The notes: generated by a model not told the origin, from the sequence alone. 64,000 nt of DNA from RPQJ01 sp963706755 (GCA_963706755.1 CAVPNH010000003.1:1-64000), one strand, 5' to 3'; positions 32,920 to 45,400 are shown, numbered from the stretch's first letter. Program-made: numbers and translations.

Positions 32920-35757
32920 GTGTACTCCATAGACCATCGCGACCTGGGCACGCCCGCCTCCGCCGCGACCGAGCAGGTGACGCTCGAGATCGACGGCCAC
33001 GCGGTGTCCGTGCCGGCCGGCACGTCCGTCATGCGCGCCGCCGCGCTCGCGGGCACGCAGATTCCGAAGCTCTGCGCAACCGACACGCTCGACGCGTTCG
33101 GCTCCTGCCGACTGTGCCTGGTCGAGATCGAGGGACGTCGCGGCTATCCGGCGTCCTGTACGACCGCAGTCGCACCCGGGATGAAGGTGCGCACCGATTC
33201 GCCGCAACTCCTGAAGCTGCGCCGCGGGGTGCTCGACCTATACCTGTCCGACCACCCGCTAGCCTGCGACACCTGCCCCGCCGATGGACATTGCGAACTG
33301 CAGTCGGTGGCAGCGCAACTCGGCGTGACGGGATCCCGCCTGCCCGCCGGCGGCGCCACTCAGCGCGGCGCGTCCGCCGACACCAGCAACCCGTACTTCA
33401 CCTTCGACCCCGACACCTGCATCACCTGCTCGAGGTGCGTGCGCGCCTGCCGCGACGTACAGGGGACCTTCGCGCTCACGATCGAGGGCCGCGGCTTCGC
33501 GTCGCGCGTCTCGGCCAGCCAGCGTGAAACGTTCCTCGGCTCGGAGTGCGTATCCTGCGGCGCCTGCGTCGAGGCCTGCCCGACCGCCGCGCTGACCGAG
33601 AAGTCGCGGATCGCGCTGGGCGCGCCGACGCGCGTGGTCAAGACCACCTGCGCCTACTGCGGCGTCGGCTGCTCGCTCGAGGCCGAGGTCAAGGACTCGG
33701 GCGTCGTCCGCATGGTGCCCGACCGGGACGGCGCGGCGAATCACGGCCACGCCTGCGTGAAGGGCCGTTTCGCCTACGGCTACGCGACCCACGCCGACCG
33801 CGTGCTGCACCCGATGATCCGTGAGCGGATCACGGATCCCTGGCGCGTCGTGTCATGGGACGAAGCGATCGGACGCGTCGCGAGCGAATTCCGGCGCATC
33901 CAGGCCGCCCATGGGCCGGGCGCGGTCGGCGGCATCACTTCCTCGCGCTGCACGAACGAGGAAACGTTCCTGGTGCAGAAGTTCGTGCGCGCGGCACTCC
34001 ACACCAACAACGTGGACACCTGCGCCCGCGTCTGCCACTCGCCGACGGGCTACGGGCTGAAGAGCACGCTCGGCGAGTCCGCGGGCACGCAGAACTTCGC
34101 CTCGGTCATGCACGCGGACGTGATCGTCGTGATCGGCGCCAACCCGACCGACGGCCACCCGGTGTTCGGCTCGCAGATGAAGCGCAGGCTGCGTCAGGGC
34201 GCACGACTGATCGTCATGGATCCGCGCGAAATCGACGTCGTGCGCTCGGCCCACGTCGCGGCAGACGTGCACCTGCAGCTGCGGCCGGGCACCAACGTCG
34301 CGATGATCAATGCACTGGCGCACGTCGTCGTGACCGAGGGCCTCGCGAACGACAGCTTCGCCGAGGAACGCTGCGAGGTCGATTCCTGGCGCCGCTGGAA
34401 AGCCTTCGTCGCCGAGCCCCGCAACTCTCCCGAAGCCACCGAGGCGATCACCGGCGTGCCCGCGGCACTGGTGCGCAAGGCAGCGCGCCTCTACGCGGCC
34501 GGGCCGAACAGCGCCATCTACTACGGACTCGGCGTCACGGAACACAGCCAGGGCTCGACCATGGTCATGGGCATCGCGAACCTCGCCATGGCCACGGGCA
34601 ACCTCGGCCGCGAGGGCGTGGGCGTGAGCCCGCTGCGCGGCCAGAACAACGTGCAGGGCTCCTGTGACATGGGCTCGTTCCCGCACGAGTTCAGCGGTTA
34701 CCGCCACGTGTCGGACGGCGCGACGCGTGCCCTGTTCGAAGACGCCTGGCGGGTCCCTCTTTCAGGCGAGCCGGGACTGCGCATTCCGAACATGTTCGAG
34801 GCGGCGCTGGACGGCAGCTTCCGCGGGCTCTACGTGCAGGGCGAGGACTTCGTGCAGTCCGACCCGAACACTCGCCACGTCGTTGCGGCGCTGTCGGCCA
34901 TGGAATGCGTGGTACTGCAGGACCTGTTCCTGAACGAGACCTCGCATTACGCGCACGTGTTCCTGCCGGGGTCGTCCTTCCTCGAGAAGGACGGCACGTT
35001 CACCAACGCCGAGCGACGTATCTCGCGGGTGCGCAAGGTCATGGAACCGCTCGCCGGCCTCGCGGACTGGGAAATCACCCTGCGGCTCGCGCAGGCGCTC
35101 GGCTTTCCCGTGCACTACGACCACCCCTCGGAGATCATGCAGGAGATCGCGCGCCTCACGCCGACGTTCCGCGGAGTCACTTACGAAAAGCTCGAGCTGC
35201 TCGGCAGCATCCAGTGGCCCTGCAACGACGCCGCGCCGGAGGGCACGCCGACCATGCACGTGGGCAGCTTCGTCCGCGGCAAGGGCAAGTTCATCGTCAC
35301 CGAATACGTGGCCACGCCCGAGCGCACGACGAGCCGCTTCCCGCTGCTCCTGACCACGGGCCGCACGCTATTCCAGTACAACGTCGGCGCGCAGACCCGT
35401 CGCACCGCAAACCTCGAATGGCAGTCCGAGGACCGCCTCGAGATCCACCCGGACGACGCCGAGACCCGGGGCATTGCCGACGGAGACTGGATCGGCATGT
35501 CGAGCCGCACGGGCGACACGGTGATGCGAGCGGTCCTGTCGACGCGCATGACGCCCGGCGTCGTGTACACGACGTTCCATTTTCCGGAGTCGGGCGCCAA
35601 CGTCGTGACCACCGAGTACTCCGACTGGGCCACCAACTGCCCGGAATACAAGGTGACTGCGGTGGAAGTCGTCAGGGTCGAGAATGCGGACGCCTGGCGC
35701 ACGCGCAGGCGCGCGGAGCGCACAGAACGGGCGGCCCCGGTCGGACGAACCCCGTAG
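32920..35757 (+). CDS. fdsA: NAD-dependent formate dehydrogenase alpha subunit, molybdenum-containing
   Basis: A 945-aa catalytic subunit oxidising formate to CO2 at a bis-MGD molybdenum (or tungsten) site. The N-terminal NuoG-like part has a [2Fe-2S] motif (CATDTLDAFGSCRLC), the His/Cys cluster HPLACDTCPADGHCELQ, and two 4Fe-4S motifs (CITCSRCVRAC and CVSCGACVEAC). The molybdopterin domain begins with CAYCGVGC. CARVCHSPTGYG places the Mo-ligand Cys at 372, so it is the cysteine rather than the selenocysteine form. The start is GTG at 32920, one base after the fdsB stop, with GGGAGG five bases upstream. The NuoG-type N-terminus and FdsG/FdsB partners indicate the soluble oxygen-tolerant type. 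Confidence 0.95.
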   Translation: MYSIDHRDLGTPASAATEQVTLEIDGHAVSVPAGTSVMRAAALAGTQIPKLCATDTLDAFGSCRLCLVEIEGRRGYPASCTTAVAPGMKVRTDSPQLLKLRRGVLDLYLSDHPLACDTCPADGHCELQSVAAQLGVTGSRLPAGGATQRGASADTSNPYFTFDPDTCITCSRCVRACRDVQGTFALTIEGRGFASRVSASQRETFLGSECVSCGACVEACPTAALTEKSRIALGAPTRVVKTTCAYCGVGCSLEAEVKDSGVVRMVPDRDGAANHGHACVKGRFAYGYATHADRVLHPMIRERITDPWRVVSWDEAIGRVASEFRRIQAAHGPGAVGGITSSRCTNEETFLVQKFVRAALHTNNVDTCARVCHSPTGYGLKSTLGESAGTQNFASVMHADVIVVIGANPTDGHPVFGSQMKRRLRQGARLIVMDPREIDVVRSAHVAADVHLQLRPGTNVAMINALAHVVVTEGLANDSFAEERCEVDSWRRWKAFVAEPRNSPEATEAITGVPAALVRKAARLYAAGPNSAIYYGLGVTEHSQGSTMVMGIANLAMATGNLGREGVGVSPLRGQNNVQGSCDMGSFPHEFSGYRHVSDGATRALFEDAWRVPLSGEPGLRIPNMFEAALDGSFRGLYVQGEDFVQSDPNTRHVVAALSAMECVVLQDLFLNETSHYAHVFLPGSSFLEKDGTFTNAERRISRVRKVMEPLAGLADWEITLRLAQALGFPVHYDHPSEIMQEIARLTPTFRGVTYEKLELLGSIQWPCNDAAPEGTPTMHVGSFVRGKGKFIVTEYVATPERTTSRFPLLLTTGRTLFQYNVGAQTRRTANLEWQSEDRLEIHPDDAETRGIADGDWIGMSSRTGDTVMRAVLSTRMTPGVVYTTFHFPESGANVVTTEYSDWATNCPEYKVTAVEVVRVENADAWRTRRRAERTERAAPVGRTP

Positions 35758-35779
35758 CCTGAGCCGCCAGCGAAACGCC

Positions 35780-35998
35780 ATGGACATCGAACGACTCGTC
35801 GCAATGGCCAACGACATCGCCGCGTTCTTTGCCTCAGAACCGGACCCGCAGGCGGCGGCCGAGCAGGTGGCGAATCACCTGCGGCGCTTCTGGGAGCCGC
35901 GCATGCGAACCGCGATCTGTCGTCACCTCAGCGAAGGCGGTGCCGGCCTGAGCCCGCTCGCGCGACGCGGCATTCAACGCCTTGCAGAGGCGCCCTGA
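35780..35998 (+). CDS. fdsD: Formate dehydrogenase delta subunit
   Basis: A 72-aa small protein of the FdsD family, required for assembly of the soluble formate dehydrogenase. MDIERLVAMANDIAAFF at the start and the central VANHLRRFWEPRMRTAI are diagnostic. It starts 22 bp after fdsA and ends the operon. Longer in-frame readings begin inside fdsA and are not supported. Confidence 0.92.
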   Translation: MDIERLVAMANDIAAFFASEPDPQAAAEQVANHLRRFWEPRMRTAICRHLSEGGAGLSPLARRGIQRLAEAP

Positions 35999-36295
35999 CT
36001 TCCTGCCTGGGTCGAAGGACACGACTCAAGCGAGGCCATCAGATATCGTTGCCGGTTCGGCGGCACAGGGAGCCGGGGTCGTTCGGCAAGGCCCCAGGAC
36101 CCCCAGCTGCGAATGCTTTGCATTGGCATTTGTCATGCGGGCAGCTGCGGTGGAATGTCCGGACCGAAGGGAGTACGTTCGGCCCGAATACGAAGAGAAA
36201 GAAAGGGTCGTGCGACCGTTACTGCGAATTGTGAAGTCAAGTAGATCACCTTGCAGTAACAGGCGGGTCGGCCAGACAGGGACTATCGGTATCCG

Positions 36296-36321
36296 GCAAA
36301 CACGGGCATGGGGGTGTTTGC
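36296..36321. repeat. 8-bp perfect inverted repeat in the fdsD-giant gene spacer
   Basis: GCAAACAC (36296-36303) pairs exactly with GTGTTTGC (36314-36321) across a 10-base spacer. Without a T-run it is not a classical terminator; it could be a regulator-binding site. Confidence 0.5.
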
Positions 36322-36376
36322 AGAGCTTGGACTGGGGACCAGGTGCGAATCTGATTAGGTGAGAGAGTGTCCGGCA

Positions 36377-36393
36377 CCTGCCGTCGCGGCAGG
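36377..36393. repeat. Short hairpin upstream of the giant gene
   Basis: CCTGCCGTCGCGGCAGG folds as a 7-bp stem with a 3-base loop, with one possible wobble. No T-run follows on the plus strand beyond TTCGG, so a terminator role for the fds operon is weak. Confidence 0.45.
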
Positions 36394-36441
36394 CTTCGGT
36401 CGTGTTTCGATCGCAGTTGGTTCGGCCCGGCCTGCGGGCGC

Positions 36442-36459
36442 CTCCTTGATCCCAAGGAG
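36442..36459 (+). promoter_or_regulatory. Hairpin sequestering the Shine-Dalgarno of the giant gene
   Basis: CTCCTT (36442-36447) is the exact complement of the Shine-Dalgarno AAGGAG (36454-36459), with a six-base loop GATCCC. AAGGAG lies five bases before the ATG at 36465. If it forms in the mRNA, the hairpin would hide the ribosome site and make translation conditional, for instance on temperature or upstream ribosomes. Formation is inferred only. Confidence 0.6.
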
Positions 36460-36464
36460 CGACC

Positions 36465-39400
36465 ATGGCTATGCGCGTCGTCCACACCTCCCGCAACACA
36501 CTGCGGCTCGTTCTCCTTGGATGCATTGCCGCCTTGGGTGCGGGTCCGGTGTTCGCCGCACCCGGCGAACTCGACAACGGCTTCGGCAACGCCGGGCGTG
36601 TCAGTTGGCAATTGAACGATTCGGACGGCAACCCGATCGATGCCCGGGTCAAAGCCGTCGCCCAGCAGGCCGACGGCAAGTTGGTAATGACCGGGTCGGT
36701 GACGCGGAACGACATTCCCGGTGACTCCGCGGCGCACATCTGGGTCGCGCGTTACAACACGAACGGTACGCTCGACGCCACCTTCGACGGAGACGGCTGG
36801 ACGTCCATCGACTTCGCCGGCGGTCAATCGGATGACCAGGGCTTCGCGCTGCTGATCCAACCCGACGGCAAGATCGTCGTTGCGGGGCAGACCACGGACT
36901 GGCAGAACACGGGCCTCGTCGACATCGCGCTCGTGAGGCTCACGGACACCGGCTCGCCCGATACCGAGTTCGGCGCCAACGGACGCGTCGCCCTCGACAC
37001 GGGCGGTACCTCCATCGATCAGGCGAATGGCATCGTCCGGCGGACCGACGGCAGCCTCGTCGTGGCCGGCACCACCTATCACAACGACGTCCTCGACATC
37101 GTGTTCGCAGCCGTCACGGCGACGGGCCAGCCGGACAATACGTTCGGCACGCAGGGCATCACCTATGTGACCTTCGGGCCGGGTGCCAACCAGGGCGTCA
37201 ATGCCCTGGTCCGGCAGTCCGACGGCGGCCTCGTGGCCGCAGGGTTCGGCCCGGGCAGCGGCGTGACCACCATGGCGCTGGTCCGCCTGACCGCGGCGGG
37301 CGTGCTGGACACGACCTTCGATGCGGATGGACTGAAGATCGTGGATTTCGGCCAGGTGGACGCCGCCGCTACTTCGCTGGTGATGCAGTCGAACGACAAG
37401 ATCCTCGTCGCCGGTTACGCGTACACCGCGGGCGGCAACTTGACGGCCCTGGCCCGGCTGGAGACGAACGGAGACCTGGACACCACCTTTGGCGGCACCG
37501 GCACGGTCCTGAACGACCTGGGCCCCGATTGGAACTTCGAACAGGCGGCCGGCGTGATCGTGCAGCCCGACGGAAAGATCGTCATTGCCGGCAACTTCTA
37601 CCCCGTCATCAACTCTCGAGCCCAGGACCTGTTCGTCGCGCGACTCGAGTCCAACGGCGCGGTTGACACGACGTTTGGAAACCAGGGCGTGGCGATCGCG
37701 GATTTCGGCGGACGAGCGCAGTCGTGGCCGCACGTGTCGTCGGTGACCGCGTATGCACTGTTGCGGCAGTCGGACGGCCGGCTGGTCGCGGCCGGGCAGG
37801 ACGCCTACGGGGCGGCCGTGTTGGCCCGGTTCGACAGCGCGGGGGGCGGGTCCGGGGGCGTGCTGAGCTTCCTGGAGACCGCTGCCAACGCCGAAGAAAA
37901 TTCAGGAACGGTGACTTTCGCGGTGCGGCGTACCGGTGGTGCGACGGGTCCCGTGAGCGTGAATGTCCGCGTCGGCGGCAGCAGCGGCTATTTCATGGCC
38001 GGTGCCGGCTGCGATTTCGCGCTGGGTACGGCGACACTCACGTGGGCTGACGGCGACTACGCCGACAAGTCGATCAGCGTTACCATGATCGACGACACAT
38101 ATCAGGAGAGCTACGACAGCTTCCAACTCCAGTTGTACAACGCAGTAGGCGCCGCCCTTGGTCTGGATACCATGGACGTCGGCATCAACTATGACGGTGG
38201 CGACCTCGTGCTGCCCACGATGGGCACGATCTCGATCGAGCCGACCAGGTCTGTCGGCGAAAGTGCGGGTTCGGTGACCTTGACAGTTACACGCACCGGC
38301 GGATCGCAGGATTGCGCGGTGGTCGGCTTCGTAACCGACAATGGGACCGGCTTCCTGGCCGCAACCGCCGGCAGCGACTACACCGCCACCGGTGGCATCG
38401 TGCAGTTCAACGACGCAGACTCGGCGCCCAAGCAGATCACGGTGCCGATCCTCAGCGATACGGTCGGGGAAGCGGACGAGCAATTCTGGGTCAGGCTCCA
38501 GTCGGCCGACTCTGCGCTGCTCTTCAATAGCAACACGATCGGCATGGTCACGATCCTGGATAACGACGGCGGCTTCGCCGGACAGATCAGCCTGTCCGGC
38601 GACAGCCAGGACAATGAGGCGGACGGGGCGCAGGGCGGACCGATCACCTTCGTGCGTCAGTCGGGCTCGAACGGCGCCGTCAGCGTCGACTACACGATTA
38701 CCAGCGGCACCGCCACGGCGGGCAGCGACTTCGTGGCCACCAGCGGCACCATCCCGTGGGCGGCGGGCGATACCTCGAACAAGCAGATCTACGTCCAGAT
38801 CATCGACGACCTGCTGGAGGAGTCTGCCGAGACCTACCTCGTGACGATCTCGAATCCGCAGGGCGGCGCCATCCTGGGCGCCCCGACCCAGGTGACCCAG
38901 ACGATCCTCGACAATGACACGAAATATCCCGGGGATATTTCGTGCTTCGTCAGCCAGAACCCAGTCTTCGAAAGCAACCTGAACGCGTTTGTGTATGGCC
39001 TGCGCCAGAACGGCCGCGACGGACCGGTGACGGTCGACTACACGACGACCAGTGGTACGGCGACGGCGGGCGCGGACTTCACGACGACCAGCGGCACGCT
39101 CCACTGGGCGGACCAGTCCGGTTGTACGCCGGCGCCGGGCTATAGCTGCAGCGGCGACCCGCAGCAGTACATCGAGATCCCGCTGATCGACGACACCGAT
39201 CCCGAGGGCGACGAAACCTTCGCGGTGACGTTCTCCAATCCGGGCGGAGGAGCCACTCTTGGCGCGAACGCATCGTGCACGGTCACGATCTACAGAAATG
39301 ATCCGCTGAGCGGCACCATTACCGTCACGAGCCCGAACCCGCAGGTCGGCGAAGCCGCCGGCAACGCCACAATCTCGGTCGCGCGCACTGGCGGGACGCA

Positions 39401-42400
39401 AGGCGCAGTCACGGTCGATTTCCGGACGATCTCGAACACCGCAACGAACGACGTGGACTTCACCATCACCAGCGGAACGTTGAGCTGGGCCAACGGCGAA
39501 GGCGGGACCAAGACGATCACGGTTCCGATCCTCGATGACGCGCTCGTGGACCCGAACGAGAACTTCTACGTTCTGCTGGAGAACGTGACGCCCGGCGCAA
39601 TTCTCGATTACACGTATTGGTTCGCAGTCGTCACGATCATCGACGACGAGAACAACCCGGGAACGATCGCCGTCCCGGCGACGCCGATCAATGTCGTTGA
39701 GAACGCGGGCACGGCCACGCTGAATGTATCGCGAATACTGGGGGCCAGCGGTGCGGTGAGCGTGAACTACACGACGGTCGCAGGCACAGCGCAGCCGCCG
39801 GGTGATTACACGACGACCTCTGGAACGCTCAATTGGGCGGCCGGCGTCGGCGGTGTCAGGCCGATCACCATCCCGATCACCAACGACGTGGTCACCGAGT
39901 CGCCCGAAAGCTTCACGGTGCACTTCAGTAACGCAACGGCCGGTGTGTTGCTGCCGAACGCCGACGCGACTGTCAATATCGCCGACGACGACGATCCGGG
40001 CGACATTTCGATGAGCCTCTCGACCGTCTCGGTCAGCGAGACCGCTGCGACGCTCAGCATTACGGCGACGCGCAGCACGGGCAGTTCCGGGGCCGTCAGC
40101 GTCAACTATGCGACGGCGAACGGCACGGCCACGGCGGGTTCGGACTACACCGCGGCGAGCGGCACGTTCGTGTGGGTGAACGGCGAGCTGGGACCGAAGA
40201 CCGTCCCGATCACCCTCATCGATGACGCGCTGGAGGAGCCGGACGAGACCTTTGCGGTCAACCTGTCCAACCCGACGGGTAGTGCGCGGCTGCAGCAGGC
40301 CAGCACGACGGTCACCGTCCTCGACAACGACGCGAATCCCGGACAGCTGCGCTTCGCCGTGTCTTCACGCTCCGCCAGCGAGGCCGCTGCCACGGTGCAG
40401 ATCGACGTCGAGAGATTCGGCGGCTCGCTGGGTGCGGTGAGCATCCAGTATGCGACGGTCGCTGGCACGGCGCTCGCACCCGGTGACTACACGTTCACTT
40501 CCGGCACGCTCAACTGGGCGAACGGCGACACCACCACGCATTCGTTCAGCATCCCGGTCGTCAACGACACGATCTACGAGACGGACGAGAGTTTCACGGT
40601 CATCCTGTCCAATCCCGGCGGCGGGGCCGTCCTTACGACGCCCTCCGTCGAGACCGTGACGATCACGAACGACGATCCGCCGAACGGCATTCTTGCCTTT
40701 GCCATCGACAGCGTGACGGTGACCGAAGGAGGGCAAGCCGTGTTGCAGGTCACGCGCACCAACGGCAGCGGCGGACCCGTGCAGGTCGACTACGCGACGT
40801 CGAATCAGGGCGCGACCGCGCCGGATGACTTCGTGACCGCGACGGGCACGCTGACCTGGGCCAATGGCGATACGACCTCGAAGACGATCACCGTCAATAC
40901 GGTGGACGATGCGGTGGACGAGCCCACGGAAACGTTCCTCGTCACGCTGACCAATCTGTCCGGGGGCGCCTCGGCCGGATTGACGCACGCGACGGTTTCC
41001 ATCACCGACAACGACGTCGGCCCCACCGGCACGCTGGCCATGACGGCCGCGGCGGTCAGCACCAATGAGTCCTCGGGCACCCTGAACCTCGCGGTCCAGC
41101 GCACGGGCGGCTTCTCGGGCGCAGCGACAGTCAACTTCGCCACACAGGACTTCACGGCCCTCGCAGGCAGTGACTACACGGGGCAGAGCGGCACGCTCAA
41201 CTGGGCGGACGGGGACACCGCGCCCAAGGTCATCGCGCTGGCAATTGCCAACGACACGCTGGATGAGCCCGACGAGACCTTCAACGTCGTACTGTCCGGC
41301 GTCACCGGGGCGACGCTCGATCCGACGGCCACGACCACGGTCGTGACGATCCTGGACGACGACCTGCCGCCTGTTCCGGGAGTGATCTCGGTGGTTGGCC
41401 CCCTCACGGTCAACGAGAGCGCCACCGGGGTCATCTTCAACTTCAGCCGCGCCACGGGTGTCGATGGCGCCGTCAGCGCCGACTACGCCACGGTAGCAGG
41501 GACTGCGACTGCAGGTGCCGACTACACGGCCCGCACCGGGACGCTCAGCTGGGCGAACGGCGACTCGACATTGAAGACCGTCACGGTGCCGATCCTCGAG
41601 GATGCGATCGACGAGCCGAACGAGACGTTCGCGATGACCCTGTCGAACCCGACAGGCGACGCGACGCTCGGAACGGCCAGCGCCTCGATGCTGATCGTCG
41701 ACAACGACGTCTCCGGTCCGGGCACGCTGGGCATCGTCGCGAACGTGACCGTGCTCGAGACCGTGGGCGACGCCATCGTGTCGGTGCAGCGCACCGGTGG
41801 ATTCACCGGCGCTGTCAGCGTCAATTACTCGGCCATTCCCGATACGGCGCTTGCGGGGCAGGACTTCAACGCGGTCAGCGGTACCCTGAACTGGGCCGAC
41901 GGCGAAGGCGGTGTGAAGTTCATCACGATACCGATCCTGAACGACGCATTGTCAGAACTGACCGAGAGCTTCGGCATCTCGCTCACGGGCGCGGGCGGTG
42001 GCGCAACGATCGGCGCAGGGACGGGTTTCGTGTCCATCCAGGACGACGATAACCCCGGCGTGCTCGCGTTTACGCAGACGGCGCAGCTCGTGAGCGAGAC
42101 CGCCGGCTCGGTGACGTTCTCCGTTGCGCGGACCAGCGGCAGCGAGGGAGCGGTGAGCGTGGCGTTCGGTACCGCGGCCGGCAGCGCGACTGCGGGCAAC
42201 GACTATACCGACGTCTCCAGCACCTTGAACTGGGCCGACGGCGATTCGTCGAACAAGTCCATCACCGTGCCGATCCTCGACGACGCGCTGGTCGAGCCCG
42301 ACGAGACCTTCACCATCACGCTTTCCGGTGCCACCGGCGGCGCGTCCATCGGGACCGCGGACACGGCGACAGTGACGATCCAGAGCGACGAGATCCCGGT

Positions 42401-45400
42401 GCCCGGCACTTTGCGCATGGTGAATGCGGCCGTCAGTGTCGGCGAAGCGGCCGGGACGGTCAGCGTTTCGGTCGAGCGCGTGGGCGGCTCTGACGGGGCC
42501 GTCGCCATCGACTATGCGACCCTTATCGGGACGGCCACTGCGGCGGACTTCACGCCGACCAGCGGCACGTTGAACTGGGCGAACGGCGACACGGCGATCA
42601 AGACCATCAGCGTGGCGATCACCGACGACACGGCGTACGAGGCCGATGAGGCCTTTGCGGTCACCCTGTCGAACCCCGGTGGCGGGGCGATTCTGGCCAG
42701 TCCGAGCACGACGGTGACCATCCAGAGCGACGACGTCGCGGTGCCGGGCACGCTCGGCTTTGCCGCCGTCACCGTGTCGGTCAACGAACCGGCCGGTACG
42801 GCCTTGCTGTCCGTGGCGCGGACCAGCGGGTCTGACGGGGCCGCGAGTGTGAACTATGCAACGGGCTTCGCCACGGCGACGGCGGCCGACTTCACTGCCA
42901 CCAGCGGCACCCTGAACTGGGCGAATGGCGATTCGGCAGCCAGGACCATCACGGTGCCGATCACCAACGACACCCTGTTCGAGGCCGACGAGGCGTTCAC
43001 CGTCATGCTCTCTGGCGTGAGCGGCGCGACCCTCGGGTCCGCAGCGGCCACGGTCACCATCGTGAGCGAGGACCCGCCGCTGCGCGGCACGCTTGCCATG
43101 GCGACTGCGGCGCTTACGGTCGATGAGACTGCGGGCACGGTCACCGTGACGGTGAACCGCGGCGGCGGCGCCGACGGTGCGGTCGGCGTGAGCTACGCCA
43201 CCGCGGCCGGCAGCGCAACCGCGGGCAGCGACTACACCGACACGTCCAGCACCCTGAGCTGGGCGGACGGTGACGCGGCACCGAAGACCTTCACGGTGCC
43301 GATCCTCGACGACGCGCTGTTCGAAGCCGACGAGACCTTCACGGCCTCGCTGTCGGGCGCAACCGGCGGGGCGGCGCTCGGCGCCGCGACCACCACCGTG
43401 ACGATCCAGAGCAATGAAGCGCCCATATCGGGCACGCTGCGGATGGCGACCACGGCGGTGAGCGTGAACGAGACGGCCGGGACGGTGAGCCTGACGGTCG
43501 AGCGCATCGGCGGCGTCGACAATGCCGTCGGCGTGAGCTACGCGACCACGACCGGCACGGCCGGAGCCGGCGATTTCACCGCGACCAGCGGTACGCTCAA
43601 CTGGGCCAACGGCGACGCGGCATCGAAGACCATCACGGTGCCGATCACCAACGACACGGCGTTCGAGGCGGACGAGACCTTCGCGGTCACGCTATCCGCC
43701 GCAACGGGTGGCGCGGCGCTCGGCACGCCGACGACCACGGTGACCATCGTAAGCGAGGACCCGCCGTTGCGCGGCACGCTCGCCATGGCCTCCGCGACCG
43801 CATCGAGGGTCGAGAACCTCGGCAGCGTGACAATCTCCGTGAACCGGACGGGCGGCACGGACGGTTTGGTCGGCGTGAGTTACGCGACCGCATCGGGCAC
43901 GGCCAATGCAGTGGACTTCACCGCGACCAGCGGCACCTTGAGCTGGGCGGACGGCGACTCGGCAGCCAAGCCCATCACGGTGCCGATCACCAACGACGCG
44001 CTGTTCGAACCCGACGAGACATTCACGGTTACGCTGTCGAACGCGACGGGCGACGCCACGCTCGGCGCCGCGACGACGACGGTGACCATCGTGAGCGAGG
44101 ACGCGCCACAGCGCGGCACGATCGCGATGACCAGCACGGCCGCAGTGGTGAACGAGGCCGCTGGCACGGTGACGATCTCCGTCAGCCGTTCCGGCGGCAC
44201 CGACGGCACGGTCGGCGTGAACTACGTGACCGTGGCGGGAACAGCGACGGCTGCCGACTTCACCGCGACGAGCAGCGCGCTCAGCTGGGCGGACGGCGAG
44301 TCCGGCACGAAGAGCTTCACGGTTGCCATCACGAACGACGGGGTCGTGGAGAACGACGAAGCTTTCGCGGTCACGCTGAATACGCCGACGGGCGGTGCTG
44401 CTCTCGGTGCGGCGAGCACCACGGTGACGATCCAGGACGACGACATCCTGCTGGTGCCGGGCGTGCTGGGACTGACGCAGTCGGCAGTGACGGTCAGTGA
44501 GACGGCCGGCACGCTGACGCTGACCGTGACGCGATCCAACGGACTCGCAGGAGCGGTGACCGTGGACTACATCGCAGAGAACGGTACAGCGGTGTCAGGC
44601 GCCGACTTCTCGCCGGCATCGGGCACCCTGACGTGGACCCAGAGCGAGGGCGGTTCGAAGAGCATCACCGTCAACCTCATCAACGACACGACTGTGGAGA
44701 CTGACGAGACGTTCACAGTGACGTTGTCCAACCCGCAGGGTGGCGCCGGACTGGGAACCAGCACCGTGGCGGTCACGCTGCAGAGCGAGGACATCCCGCC
44801 GGACACGACGCCCGATGCGTTCAGCTTCAGCGACCAGACGGGCCTGCCGCCGAACGCCGAAGTACAGTCGAACGAGATCACCGTGGCCGGCGTCAATGCG
44901 CCGGCGCCGATCAGCATCGTGGGCGGCGAGTACTCGATCAATGGCGGTGCATTCACCGCCACGGCCGGCACGGTGCCGAACGGGGCGCGGGTGCGAGTGA
45001 GGGTCACGGCGTCGATCAATTACTCGACGACGGTATCGGCCACGCTGACCATCGGCGGCGTGTCCGACACGTTCAGCGTGTTGACGAGGGCCGCGACCAC
45101 GGTGACGAAGGTCCGTGCCAAGAGCGGTGGCGGTTCGTTCGGGTGGCCTGGCGTCCTGCTGGTCGGGGTGCTCTTCGCAGCCCGCCGCCGGCGGCGTGTG
45201 TCAGCCGCCATCGGCGCGCTCATCGGTTGCGTCGCGCTGTCCCAGGTCGCGCGGGCCGACGGTGACGGTGTGTATCTGGGCGTCGGGGCGGGCGCAAGTT
45301 CCCTGGACGTGAGCACGGGTGAGGTCCAGCGATCGCTGGAATCGATTACGGGGTCATCGATCACGTCAATGAAACTGGACGAACAAGGGACGAGCTACCA

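Larger units (their letters stand above)
35999..36464. other. 466-bp intergenic region between fdsD and the giant repeat protein gene
   Basis: No protein-coding gene is supported here. The region holds an 8-bp perfect inverted repeat (36296-36321), a second short hairpin (36377-36393) and, at its right end, a hairpin that covers the Shine-Dalgarno of the downstream gene. Its base composition is less GC-rich than its surroundings. It must contain the promoter of the giant gene, but no convincing -35/-10 pair could be picked. I compared it with known riboswitch patterns, including GEMM, and saw no match. Confidence 0.6.

Noticed and set aside
33990..34050. Selenocysteine formate dehydrogenase
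   Set aside because: The codon at the Mo-ligand position (34033) is TGC, cysteine, and no in-frame TGA occurs in fdsA.
35999..36464. Riboswitch (for example c-di-GMP GEMM) upstream of the giant surface protein
   Set aside because: Conserved GEMM core sequences such as CACGCACAGGGCAAACC are not present; only short simple hairpins are seen.
37860..44790. Regular repeats that could suggest a CRISPR array
   Set aside because: The period is about 310-350 bp, the repeats are coding and degenerate, and no cas genes are present; they encode Calx-beta domains.
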